From: Manduca sexta
Taxonomy: Eukaryota; Arthropoda; Insecta; Lepidoptera; Sphingidae
Direction of reading: 5' to 3'
Length of the DNA stretch: 64,000 nucleotides
Assembly (NCBI RefSeq): GCF_014839805.1
Contig: NC_051129.1
Coordinates: forward strand, 8,498,920 to 8,562,919
Each line of letters starts with the position of its first letter. The stretch's first letter is position 1. Both the position numbers and the translations under genes were made by a program. The notes beneath the pieces are model-generated. The model was not told the DNA's origin. It made no database searches and saw nothing but the letters and a program-made list of their open reading frames with translations. Below are positions 49,396-61,000 of this stretch, piece after piece.

Positions 49396-52049
49396 TGCCG
49401 ATTATCCGGTGCAGTGGTGTCACTGTCCACGTCCGGAGCGAACTCTGTGAACGCTCACTGAAAGCGATCACGGGCGGGTGTCTATAGCCAAGCACTAATA
49501 AATAATTTAAATAAATTGACGGACGAGATTTACTCATTGGCTGTTTCCGTCTCTCAATTACGCTTTATTTATCACTTGCTACGCGTCGAGAAGACTCGGA
49601 GCGTATCGTGCCGTACGCTTAGCGTTCAAACTGCATGCAAACTTTAAACGATTGATGCGGACTCGTGGTGCAGTGCACTCCAGCCAGTTCTAGCCAGGTG
49701 GAATGGAAGGAAACGCGAGGAATGTGTTATGCTGGCAACAAAATATTGAATGTCGCTACAGGTCGTATGATCATAAGGTCTGTTACCATTGATGTCACTA
49801 AATAAGCTGTTCCTTTGCTCGTTGTTGGTAAAAACGGCCGGATACATCTCAGTCATCAGGCCAGCTTATAAAATAGTTTGGTATGTGACTTTAATGCAAT
49901 TCGAAATGCAGTGTCTATAAAGATGTTATGAGCGAGCATTTTCAACGCATTACAAAGTCAAAAAAACATGAATAAACCTTCAATAAATAGTATAACTTAG
50001 CAATACCACTTTATAACTTTGTTGCTGCTTATAAGTAGCATTCCGATTAAAGCGGTTACAATCTGTATAGAGTCACATGTCATTCTGGGTGCCAGCTCAT
50101 AATGGGATGCTGCTGACTTTTAATGATGAAGCCACTTTAATAGCAAACAAGTAGATATATAAATGATAATGCGAATGGCGAGGGCCCGCGGAACACCGAG
50201 ACGAGGTAAGAGTTATGTTTGATTGTATCGTAAACAACGTTTGAGTCGAGATATGAGTTCTGCGAATGTGGAGGAAATTAAATAGTGGGAATCGTGTTTG
50301 TTTATTGTTTCTTGGAAGGAGCTTTAATTAGTTTCGATTTGATCGTCTATAAGATAATAAGGTTCAGGTTAATCACGTATATTGTATTTAGGTTTTCAGG
50401 AGATTTTGATTGCGATAGTTGCTATCTGCTATAAGTATCACCTATAATTAATTATTAAATTAAGCAAATTGACGCATTGATTTTTGTACTATCATGAAAT
50501 AATGGCCCAGCGATACTTTGTCTTATTATTGAAATCATAACCGGTTATAAACCAATTGTATATGACTCTTAAAACTTTACCGTCTAAATTCAAAAATGTG
50601 TTGTTCGAATTGTACAGATTCGTATCAATATCTCGTAAGACATATACTCTGCGGGATTGTTAATAACATAGTATATAGGTTAGTTTACATAGTAAATGGT
50701 GTTCATACAGTTATAGAAATAAGTGCCAGCTATGCGTGTTAAATTAAATTAACTTAGCTGGCTTTTCGATCTGCAACCTGCGTTATAATGATTTCAAATA
50801 TTCGTCAACCAACGGATACGATGCCATTAATAACATCGAAGAAAATCGTCATGATACAGTCGTAATTTAGAATTACCCATACATACACATGTGCACTCAT
50901 TTAAACACATTTCCTAACATTCTTATTTAAAACTTTCAAACACGATAAAAATCTAAGAAATTGTGTTTAAGGAAAACATTCACAAAATTAATTACAAACA
51001 AAAAGTGACATTTCTCGGTGATTAATTAAATTCGTCACTAACTCGTAATACGGTTATGGCGCGACAACTACGAACAGCTATAAAAACAATAATCGCATTA
51101 TTGTGACAAACAATCTGAAACCTAGTCGGAAGCATGCCGAATATTTACGATTATCTTCTCTCAGAATTGGCGTTTTATAACTGCTTAACGCTGTTGGTAA
51201 GTCAAAAATCACATTTTATAACTGGTAGGTCCATTAACGTGCTGTTAGTTTCAGAGAAACTCACGCGCTTGTATCAATTCTCCCCCTCGAATCGAATATC
51301 CGGGATATTAATCATTGCGTTCGTAGTTAAAATGAATGAGGTAATAAAAGCTCGTTGCCGACTTCATAGACTTTTCCTGTGTAAATTAATGTATTTACGA
51401 TATATTTCAATTCACAATTCAATTTGTAGTTAAACTTTTATTTACATGTCCTCTTACTTGTGACAACGCGTTTTAAAATATGTTTCCCGTCGAACATTAT
51501 CTATATAAAATATGTTTTAGTATGGTTTATTGTTGAACTCGATGCTGAGATTTCGTTCGCGTAAACTTTTGTATTTGACAACGTAAGTTTGGAACCGTTC
51601 GAGATATCACTGTATGAAATGCATGTTACTAGTTTCGGTAGTTTATAGTGAAACATTTCGTTCATTCACACAAACAAATAATATTTGTTTTTAAAACTCA
51701 GTTTGAGTAATGTGGGAGTTATTGTTATTAGATGATTTCGTATAACAATTAACTCGCCTGACTCGTGAGTCGACTGTTCCACAGCATGCAATCTATGCCT
51801 AGTTTCAGATCTTGACTTATAATATGCCAGCACATCCATTAAAGAGAGCTCTGCATTCTACCTATCAACAAATAGCTGAAATAGAATGTGCTCTTCAAAA
51901 TGTTATGAGTTTCTATATAACTACAATACAATTACAACCCTTCAAAATCAGCCAAAGCAATTACTATTAGACATGGCTTTCAAGAAATCCTTTCGCTAAC
52001 ACACAACTTATTGAAGATCAATTTAATTACAATATGTCCTTGCCTCTGA
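49396..52049. other. Presumed intron or intergenic DNA
   Basis: AT-rich with GC-richer patches at 49400-49490 and 49600-49640. At 51134 an ATG opens 21 codons to a GTAAGT donor at 51197, a weak exon candidate that I do not call. No recognised repeats. Confidence 0.4.
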
Positions 52050-52165
52050 TGTTCATCATCATCTGCCACAGGAAGTCTACTGTTGAACATAGGACTCCTC
52101 TAAAATGACCAAACCGACCTGTTACAAATAACCTCTAATCTTAATGGCTTATGATGATTAGGCGT
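52050..52165 (-). mobile_element. Degraded lepidopteran interspersed repeat fragment
   Basis: GTTCATCATCATCTGCCACA, then CTACTGTTGAACATAGGACT and CCTCTAAAATGACCAAACCG, follow the phrase order of a common lepidopteran repeat (ATCATCATC ... CACTGCTGGACATAGGTCTC). The copy is old and short; its family is uncertain. Confidence 0.45.
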
Positions 52166-53509
52166 AACCATCTCAGAGATCAGTTTTTCATTTCGATTCA
52201 TTGCTAAATATACGAATATTCTTGTGTAAAGTTCACCTTGTTCATGTTTCGCAAATAATCATTGGGTGAAATATCTTAATTGTTACATTAAAAAGAACGC
52301 ATTTCAATCAACGTTTACTTGTACATTCAGACGTACCCGTTGACACTGGACAATAAACTTGTTCCAATCAATTTATTGCCGAATTTTGATCACGCTATTA
52401 CTGTTGTATTCATTGAGGTCAAGAAGCAACAATCATATTTTATTTGACGCAGTAGGTACGCGAGCAAATATTAAAATACTTTTTGAACAATTAAGGAACA
52501 CCTTAAATGTATTAAACGGTGCTTATTAAAGTTCGTTAAGTTTATGGTAAATACGTGAGGAATGGTGCAATTAAGGAAAGGGAAGACCTTAAAATGCAGA
52601 TTTTACTGTAAAAGTTTTATATTGGACATTAACTTGACGTTACTCGAACGGTTTTATGTTTTTAATGACGCAAAAAGACAACCGGTAATTACTTTTTCGT
52701 ACAACTAATTTTCAGTTCTTGTAGTACATATTTAATTCGCAACGACTTACATATGAGTTTTTTTAATAATATTGTTATGAATGAGTTAACACTAAGTTCT
52801 TTGTTTTCGGAGAAAATCACTCTGATTGAGTGCTCACGAAATAGATCTATCAACAAACAATCCCACTGTATTTTATTAATCATAACTTTACCATGTTTCG
52901 GAATTTGATAAATGAGCATTTGGATAAATTGAAAATATAGTAGTGGCCTTTAATGCAAAACGTTGTACTGATGCTTGGGGCTCAGCCGAACAGAATGATT
53001 ATTTATTTATTGTAGCCACTAAACAGCGGTGTGGTCCCTATTCTACGGCGGTCTCCACTTTTCAACCGTTGGAACGCGATCGCTCGATAGTGTACCATTA
53101 GCGCGAAGACTCGCGCCGGCATCCAATTGTGCGCTTAGATGTCGCATACAAATGTCGATCGGTCCGCTGCTTACTGAACCGCGCTCGGTTCGCTCATCTG
53201 CATTCAATCCCATTGTTGCCATTATTATTGGATATATAGGCGTAATCGCTAATTTATGAATTCCACTGACCGCACAAGTGTAACACACCATCTAATCTGT
53301 CTAATGGCGTGTTGTATCTCTGTTACTGCCTCTATAAAAGGATCGTTAATTCTATTGTGTTTCTGTAAATGTCCTCTTATTTTAGCTGCCATCCAATTAA
53401 GTGACATATAATATCAAAAATTAAGGCGAGACACTTAGGTCCTCATATTTTTTCCAATTTTGCTGATAGAAGCGTCTAGTAAAACTTCCAACAAAATCAA
53501 GAGTAAACT
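52166..53509. other. AT-rich noncoding stretch with one GC-richer block
   Basis: A block at 53030-53200 is open on both strands for about 76-82 codons without recognisable content. It may be regulatory. The rest shows no feature. Confidence 0.4.
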
Positions 53510-55120
53510 GAGGGAGTCATGAAAATTTTCGTGCCAACAAGATTGCCAAAGTCCGAAAAGCGTCCCTCGGCGACGGTGGAGGGCGACAATAATTATTTGC
53601 AACAAAAAGGCGAGAGGATCGTAATAGGGACAGAAAGGACGAGCCGCGCCGGGCTCGCCGCCGCCGTAAAAAGCGCAAAGAATACACCTCGATATGATCT
53701 CACAAAAGCCGCTCCTGAATCCTACCTCAATGCTAATTTCCACTATCGCGCTCGCCCTCATTCATTTTCAATCGGAGTCCACCTCCGCTTGCTTCTATTT
53801 TTTAAAAAAATCACATTAAAGAATCGAATATGGCGGTTGTTTTTTTGCGTGGCCGATGCGTGCGACGCGATTTATTTGCGGGTTTTTTTAAAGTGACATT
53901 CCGGCCCGCTGTATATTTGTGTCTACTCTCAATTGGCATTTCGGACTAAGCGCGAGCGATACAAAGTCGTCGGTTTTAACGGTTGTTTTTAACGCTCGTC
54001 CCCCTCGCGCAAGAAACCAACGATACAAATAAATTATTAATCGTTTGTCCTGTCTTTTATAAATTAAAATCCATCCTTTTTTTGGTCGGACGCGCCCAGA
54101 CCTCGTACTTTTTGGTCGCATTTCATGTCTTTGTCTGTCCTCGAATTTATTAAAAACCTTAAGCCAGAGGTGAGCAATTAAATCTGTGACAGAAATTAAT
54201 ATGCGGGAACGAGTCCCGAGCTGCCGACGACCGGTCCTTGTCCGTTATTAATTCACAGCTTGTATGCTTTATTAATCCTCTTATAATTATAAATAAAGAC
54301 CTTATGTCGGCGCGTCCATAGAACCTTATTAAATTACACCGCATCCCTTAAGCGCATAAAGTGATACGTACGTATTGAAAATATATTTGCACCGCACGCC
54401 ACGAATCCATCGGCACAAGTATATTTCACGAGGAAACATGTTGCAATCACGTCTGAATACACGAATTAGTTAAGCCCCGCGTCAGTCGGCTTGGGAAATT
54501 TATGAAAATTATCTAATTACGTGTGTGTGGAGGGAGAAAAATCGCGAGTTACTTACATAACCGCCCGGAAAATTACAAGCATAAATCACAAGGAGGCGCG
54601 GGCGGGGCGCCGGGCGCGGGACGAGGATGATTTTTCCATTCGCTATCTTTTACCTCGGTATTATTTTGATTTATTCCCGAGCGTAATGAAAGCATACGTC
54701 TCGTGTTGACGTACCAGAAATCCAGTGTATTCATTACTAGAATATCGGCTCGGCGTGGAGACGGGCCGGTCATTATTAACTAAGTTGTTACAGTGTGGAT
54801 CGTTTCAGTAATAAAATAGGATGAGCTCGGCCACAAATAGGTGTTACCCGTGCGAGAAATAAAACAGCGGACGTTGCGGCAAGTGTCAAGTGGTGTACGG
54901 TGGGATGCGCGTGATGGGGCGGCGGTACACGCTCGTTAACGTGGAAAGTGCTACATTCCGCGACACCGCACATTACGCTGTGGCCACCTGCAATTATGAA
55001 GCGATACACTGACACTACAGCGTGCACCGTGCACCGACACCCGCCCGGAACGTCTCAACCCTTCCCGCTTCACCTCTTAATATATTGTTCAATGAAGTTA
55101 ACACCGCCGTAATGGTGGGG
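53510..55120. promoter_or_regulatory. Cluster of GC-rich islands, candidate regulatory DNA
   Basis: Islands at 53510-53770, 53840-54120, 54190-54250, 54580-54640 and 54820-55060 lie close together. A 125-codon plus frame from ATG 53519 and a 108-codon minus frame (53435-53761) overlap the first island. Neither has a recognisable motif, and opposed open frames are expected from GC-rich composition. I read this as a regulatory cluster rather than genes. Confidence 0.3.
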
Positions 55121-58100
55121 CTCTTGTTACCGCAATGGCTTTTCGATTCTAGTAAATGGTACAAATTATCGTAATATGTTGCTTAATGTCGATATCTATA
55201 AATAACTGTTTATATTGCTTCGTATCAACTATACAATACGACTATCTAACCTATTAGGCTAAGGTACTGTGTTATTTGGCAAGAGTTCCGCTATGCGACA
55301 TAAATAATGTTTGTAATTATAACACGTTTATTTACGTCATCTTGATTATTGTAATCCACTTCTAGATACGGAACTATCCAAAAGCAATTCTGACTTTTGG
55401 TTTATCTCGCCCAGTTATTGTCCGTCGACTGGTCGACGCTCCGTCTGGCGGGGTCACTATCTTTTTGAGAGATGGTGTTCGTTTTGGAGTTTATTTACTA
55501 AAACATTTATTGGTAGTTCTACAGATAGGCGAGTTGATTAAACATATCCAAAAATATCTGTAAACTATAAGGGGTAAAGTCTTACATGTCTTTTACAATT
55601 AATTTGTTTAATTTTCATATTCAACATCAATGCATAAAAGCTATGCGCTGTTCACAGCAGTCGTAGTTGTTTGACCCGAGTATGACGGTTTGTCACCGAC
55701 GCAACTCAGTTTATTGTGCAAGTAAGCGATTGTGGAATGCGGGGTATAACGTATAATGGCGGCCATTATCGTTGCGCTAAGCAGGCGACAAGATGCGACC
55801 GCCGATCCGATCCGCGATTACACCTCATCGTGTGGAAGCCCTTTAAGAAATTATGACGATATTCTTTAACATAGGTCGTACATAGCGTCAGAAAAATGAC
55901 GTTTCAGAATTAGTCATTACATATTTTATCTTGTAGCTCATAATATTGCGACTAATGAGAGTTTATCACCCATTTGTACTAGAAATTGCAATCAGATTTT
56001 AAATAACCATCATAACATAAATTTACCTACCATCTAACTATATCTATATCTGCACAGCTTGATTATGAGGCATGCCTGGCTATTTTATAGCTGACCAACC
56101 GATCTTAACCGCCAAAATACCGACCGGAGTGCACGTGGTGAAAAAAACGTGATTCATTCCGAAGTCGTGTTTTGGACTAGATAGCGTTGGGACTTGGTAC
56201 TTTATAGCCTGAAGCGGTGATTACGTAATCGTTTTTGGGTTTGCACTGAAATCCACCAACGACGAATCAATTCACTGGGTTCGTCGTCATTTTCAAATGA
56301 AATTAAAAAAGGACCTAGCAGTGTTTTGTTTGTAAAAGAATGCTATAATTTAATAAAACATAACAGAAGCCAGACAGATATATTTTAATACTTATTAGTT
56401 ATATACAATCGCATGTAGTCTTCACCTTTAATTACAATGGCATTAAGTTAATCTATCAATATTTTTAAATTTCATTCATGTATTGGTGCACATTGGTTGG
56501 TGATCAATAAAAAAAAAAAAAGACCACAGCGTGCCCATGGCTTATTTTTGAATACACCGACATGATTTATAGACAATTCTTTATTTTCGACCCCAATAAA
56601 ATCCATCAGCACAGAAGCAAATAGCTTATTATATGCACGGAACCAATCGGTGCGTAGGCGGACGTTTTAATTGTGTAATCCGGAGGTGCAGCAATAAATA
56701 CAAACTGCTCGCCCAAACAAAATGATACAAAACAAAAACGATACGAAACACATTTAATGGCAGCTCCGACATTTCTTAATTAGTCAGTTTTTATTGTACA
56801 GCAAATTCGGTTAACTACAACAAAAGGTTCTTTGATGGTAAAAATAAACCTGTGATTCATGACGAATCAAGAAACTGTTTCGCTTGATCCCTCCTAACCC
56901 TTTTTGTGTCCGTTCTGACTAATCTACTGATGGCCTCTGGAGGTTTTTAATTAAAGATAATGTAACATAGCCTCACGTATCTACCGTGGCCGGTGTCTAC
57001 AGAGGACGCGTAGGGCTGGTCACGCGTTTACATTCGTTAATGTGCTGATTAAATAATTCTAGGAAATTTAAAACGTTTTTGTTAAGTTAAAAGATTTTAA
57101 TTTTAATGTTGCAATAAACCCCTTCATGTTATGAAGGTCACACTCATAACTAGCGTTTTATTAAAATTTCAGTTAAACTAGTTTAACCTTTTTTAGAAGT
57201 CACATTCATAAAAAAAATAAAAATTCGTTATATAAAATATTTAACTATAATTATTAATTGTGCGTTTATGTAGTCAACTTTACGCATGGGTCGTAATTAG
57301 AACTTTTCATGTTAAGAATCGTCTATACACTTTAAGTTTAATGAAAAAAAAATCTTTGTATAAACCGATTAGTCCTTTTATTTCATTTTATATTTGTGAA
57401 ATAAAAAATTGGTAAGAACATAAAAGTGTATAGGCGATTTGAAGTTTTGAATTTGATCAGCTACTTATTTGGCTGACTGTACGAGATCAATCTGATGTAC
57501 AAATAAAAACGTGATTACATTCTTACTCAAAAACACCAGTTGTTTAGATCAATAAATGTGAGACAAGAAAGTCGAAAACTGCAACCCTATAAGTCATTAA
57601 TGCACGTTGGTAATTAGTCAGAAACTCATTCGGTCAGTGTGAATGGCAGCAACAATGTGGCCACTGGTCGGTAGCGGCTTGGGCCCGTTCGCCCATATTC
57701 AATTAAAAGCACAATGCCCACTGGATGACCAGTTGGCCAGTGAAAACAACCTTCGGCATCACTCTTGCTGTAAATAGCTTCGGAATGTGCTTCGATGTTA
57801 GAAGGAATACTTTGTTTATGATCTGTAATAGTTTATAAGTTCTATAGTAGTCTGAATGGATTCACTGGACGATTTTCACATAAAATAGCTTTGAATTACT
57901 CGTGCATAACCCTTTACCAATTTATATTATTTATTTATTTTATAGGTCCACCAACGGTTTTCTCATTACATTATTTTATACCTTAATATAGTGGTAAACT
58001 AAATGTGACAAACCAACATCTATACACTGCATCAATTTAAATACATAAGGTTATAATTTAAAACTAATTAACAGTTACAAACGATGTATCATAAAATAAA

Positions 58101-58559
58101 AGGAAAAATATTAAAAAATTAAGATTGCCGTGCGGTCAACATTAATAAGAAGTTCACAAAAGGAATCAAAAACAAAATCAAGACTAATTAATTCTACCAC
58201 TAGCACAAATGCCATACTCCGCATCATCCTCCAATACGGTCTTTCGGAAATTGTCGATAACTATTGTTTATTTAGTATTATCAATAATTTATTTATTTGG
58301 GTATGTAATTGTTAAAAATCCAACATCTCGGGGTAAATCATATAGTTTTGTGAATCCTTTTGAACATAATAGTATGTTATCTTGATACTCGTATTAAATT
58401 TATTCCGTTTATTTACAATTACACATGTTCGAGATAAATGTACAAAGTAACGATACTTTCAATTCCTTTCTAATTCGTGTGTGTAATGCTCGCCACCCAA
58501 AAAAGTTACATTAAGAGCGTCTTTAATAGTTGTCTTGATTACCATCTATGCTGAGTGGG
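55121..58559. other. Noncoding stretch
   Basis: GC-richer patches at 55740-55840 and 57640-57760; the latter repeats GGCCACTGG, CCCACTGGAT and GGCCAGTG. A small hairpin, CGTCGAC-TG-GTCGACG, lies at 55423-55438. An A run of about 13 follows GATCAAT at about 56500-56521 and might be a retroposon tail, but no direct repeat was found. No gene supported. Confidence 0.4.
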
Positions 58560-61000
58560 GAACGATTATTTCGGAGTCGGCCTCTTGATGCGGGAGAAAT
58601 AAAATGCGTATGCGCACGCGTCGCCACCGAGTTACGCTGTCGTTAAGAAATTACCGGGCGCGCCGTCGACGCCGCCGATTTTATCGATGGAATTTATTGT
58701 CGACACTCGATTTTACTCGAGTCGCGCGTGCGCACCGCTCTAAACGACAGATTTCGGCTCGCTATCGTTTAAAACTAAACGCTTCGTTCCGCCCCATTAA
58801 ATTACGAACGCAAACATTTCCAAAAAAAGTCACAATTACAAAATAAATCCATTCTCGTGAGCACGGTTTTTCGTCAATAGCGCACAAATATTTTCACAAC
58901 AGGGTATTGGTGTTTTACAATCGGGCAATTCAATATTTCAATCAACGTTGCTTTATCGATTAATGTTGTGTCAAAACAATTTCTCCAATTTCATTTGTAG
59001 AGAGCATTCGTCACGTCTCGGTCGGTGCTCCGACAGCGGCGCGGCGCGGCGGCGGAGCGGCGGCGCGCGGGCGCAGCACGGTAGTAACGAGTGTATAATT
59101 ATTGTCGGCCGCGGCGCCGGTAGCCGAAAGGCCAACTCATCGTAATTTGATGGCGTCGGCAGTCCCGCCCGCCGCTCCCGACAAAAAACTAATTAACAGA
59201 GATGGACCACGAGATACGTACCTACTATGTTGCATTTGCGAGAACAAAATAAAACACCGTGTTACGATCACGATCAATGACTTGATTAATTTTAAAACTC
59301 CGACTTATCCACGTTCCCGTACCGTTTAAATGACTGCGATAACTCTGTAGCCGTATCCTTACACAAGATCTGATATTATAGGAAGCCGTAGCCGGAATGT
59401 GAATTCCGCGTGAAATAGCCGTTTGGATTATCTACGCCAAAAACCTCAGCCGTCTATCAACTTAGCCTGCGTCGACGGGTTGGACGGGTGAAAATTTGCT
59501 CATCGACAATTTTTTTTTCACTATGAAGTTATTAAATTTAATTAGCAATTTCTATAATTAATTATAACTTGTTAATCATCTCTACAAAAGTCGTCACATA
59601 TATGTGCTAACGGGCAGTATGTTTTGAATATCGGAACAGGGTACATAAGTAAAGAGCGCAGGAACACGCGTGAGGATCCCGCCGCGGTGATAGATTGTCG
59701 TCATGATGGATAGCACCCGTCGGCCAATAGCCTTCGCACGTCGCGTCGCCGACCGCAAACACCGCACACCACGCCAGCTAGCCAGCTACTCACGCGTTAT
59801 TGCCGCCTTAACAGGATTGGAGATGTTTATTGGGAACTCAGAACTATACGTGCGCACACTAACTAGATACGCAATGAAATTTGCCCACTTGACTCGTAAT
59901 ATGTATGTAGCGGTTACGGTCTGAGCTGATTGGAGACTTACTTTAATTTGATTACCATTATGCTGGTTCATTAAAAAGAAACAAATAAAAGAAGATATAT
60001 TTAATGGTAAAGGTAACGATGAAATGTTTACCTTATTATGGGTGTTTCCTTCAAGAAGTGAATGAACCTGTGTTCAAAAATTTACATATATTTCACATTC
60101 AACAGCGTTCAACGTAAATAAAGCCGTAACGAATTGTTTTCGGTAATAAGAGTCCAGTCAACGAATTCTTGAAATTCGACAACCGGCCATAAGCCGTCAA
60201 CAAGGCAGAGTTAATTTTGAATATTTCTTTAACGTTCTTACAACTTTGTATTTGCAGCATATGTTCCAGATTGATTCATTTTATATTATAAGTTTCTCTG
60301 TCAATTAAATATGGTTTTACTTTAATTAAGGCAATTAAAAAACAGCCTGTGTTACGGTAGGAAATAAAAGGGAAATATAATAGTGTTCGCTTCGCCTAGA
60401 AACCCATGCAAGAGGACAAACAAAGGCCTTAATTAGCAATTCCCAGAATAGCATCTGACCTCCGTTTGATTACTCTTAAACAATATTTGTTCTTTTTAAT
60501 TGGCGGCGCCGAAATCGAACGCTTCATTAACGCAGAGAAACGGCGCGATCCAAAGAAATGTCACGTCAAAATCGCTTTCCGAGAACCGTAGCGCTACCAG
60601 AGCCGCAAAAGGGATTAATAAATACAAAAGGATTATAAAAACTGTGACAGAATTAAGAGCCGGCGCGTTAAAAATGGAGGTGCCCTCGCGACTGCGACGC
60701 GAACAAGTGAAACATAATGCGCGAAACAAAGCAGCCGGAGCGAATGCCTTAAATCATTTTTAATTATGTTATGGCGCGGGCGCGGCGTTAGTGCGGCGGG
60801 TTGGGTTACACGCGGCGGCTGCTGTGCAAGCATGCGCGTGCGCACCGTGCCGCACCGCCACCACTGTCCGCCAGACGCGACACGACACGACGTGCGACAC
60901 GCGACATGATCGCCACGTCTGACCCCCGACGGCACATCTGGCGCACACCAATTACCTACTGCGCACTGGCCAGTGGGCACCACCACCCACATTATTTTAT
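58560..61000. promoter_or_regulatory. Second cluster of GC-rich islands, candidate regulatory DNA
   Basis: Islands at 58590-58760, 59010-59180, 59640-59800, 60500-60720 and 60770-60990. Frames over them include 80, 87 and 124 codons on either strand, all rich in Arg and Ala as composition predicts. None shows a domain or paired splice sites. The 60500-60763 plus frame (87 codons) is the most protein-like but remains unrecognised. Confidence 0.3.

Noticed and set aside
51134..51196. Short ATG-started exon ending at a GTAAGT donor
   Set aside because: Only 21 codons, no acceptor or promoter evidence, and GTAAGT is expected by chance several times in 64 kb.
53435..53896. Opposed 108- and 125-codon frames proposed as genes
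   Set aside because: Both strands are open over the same GC-rich island, the peptides show no motif, and no splice or promoter context fits; composition explains them.
56500..56521. A run of about 13 after GATCAAT as a retroposon tail
   Set aside because: No matching direct repeat or recognisable body upstream could be found.
57317..57440. Imperfect inverted repeat around TCTATACACTTTAA and AAAAGTGTATAGGCGA
   Set aside because: Short and imperfect in AT-rich DNA; too weak to call a MITE.
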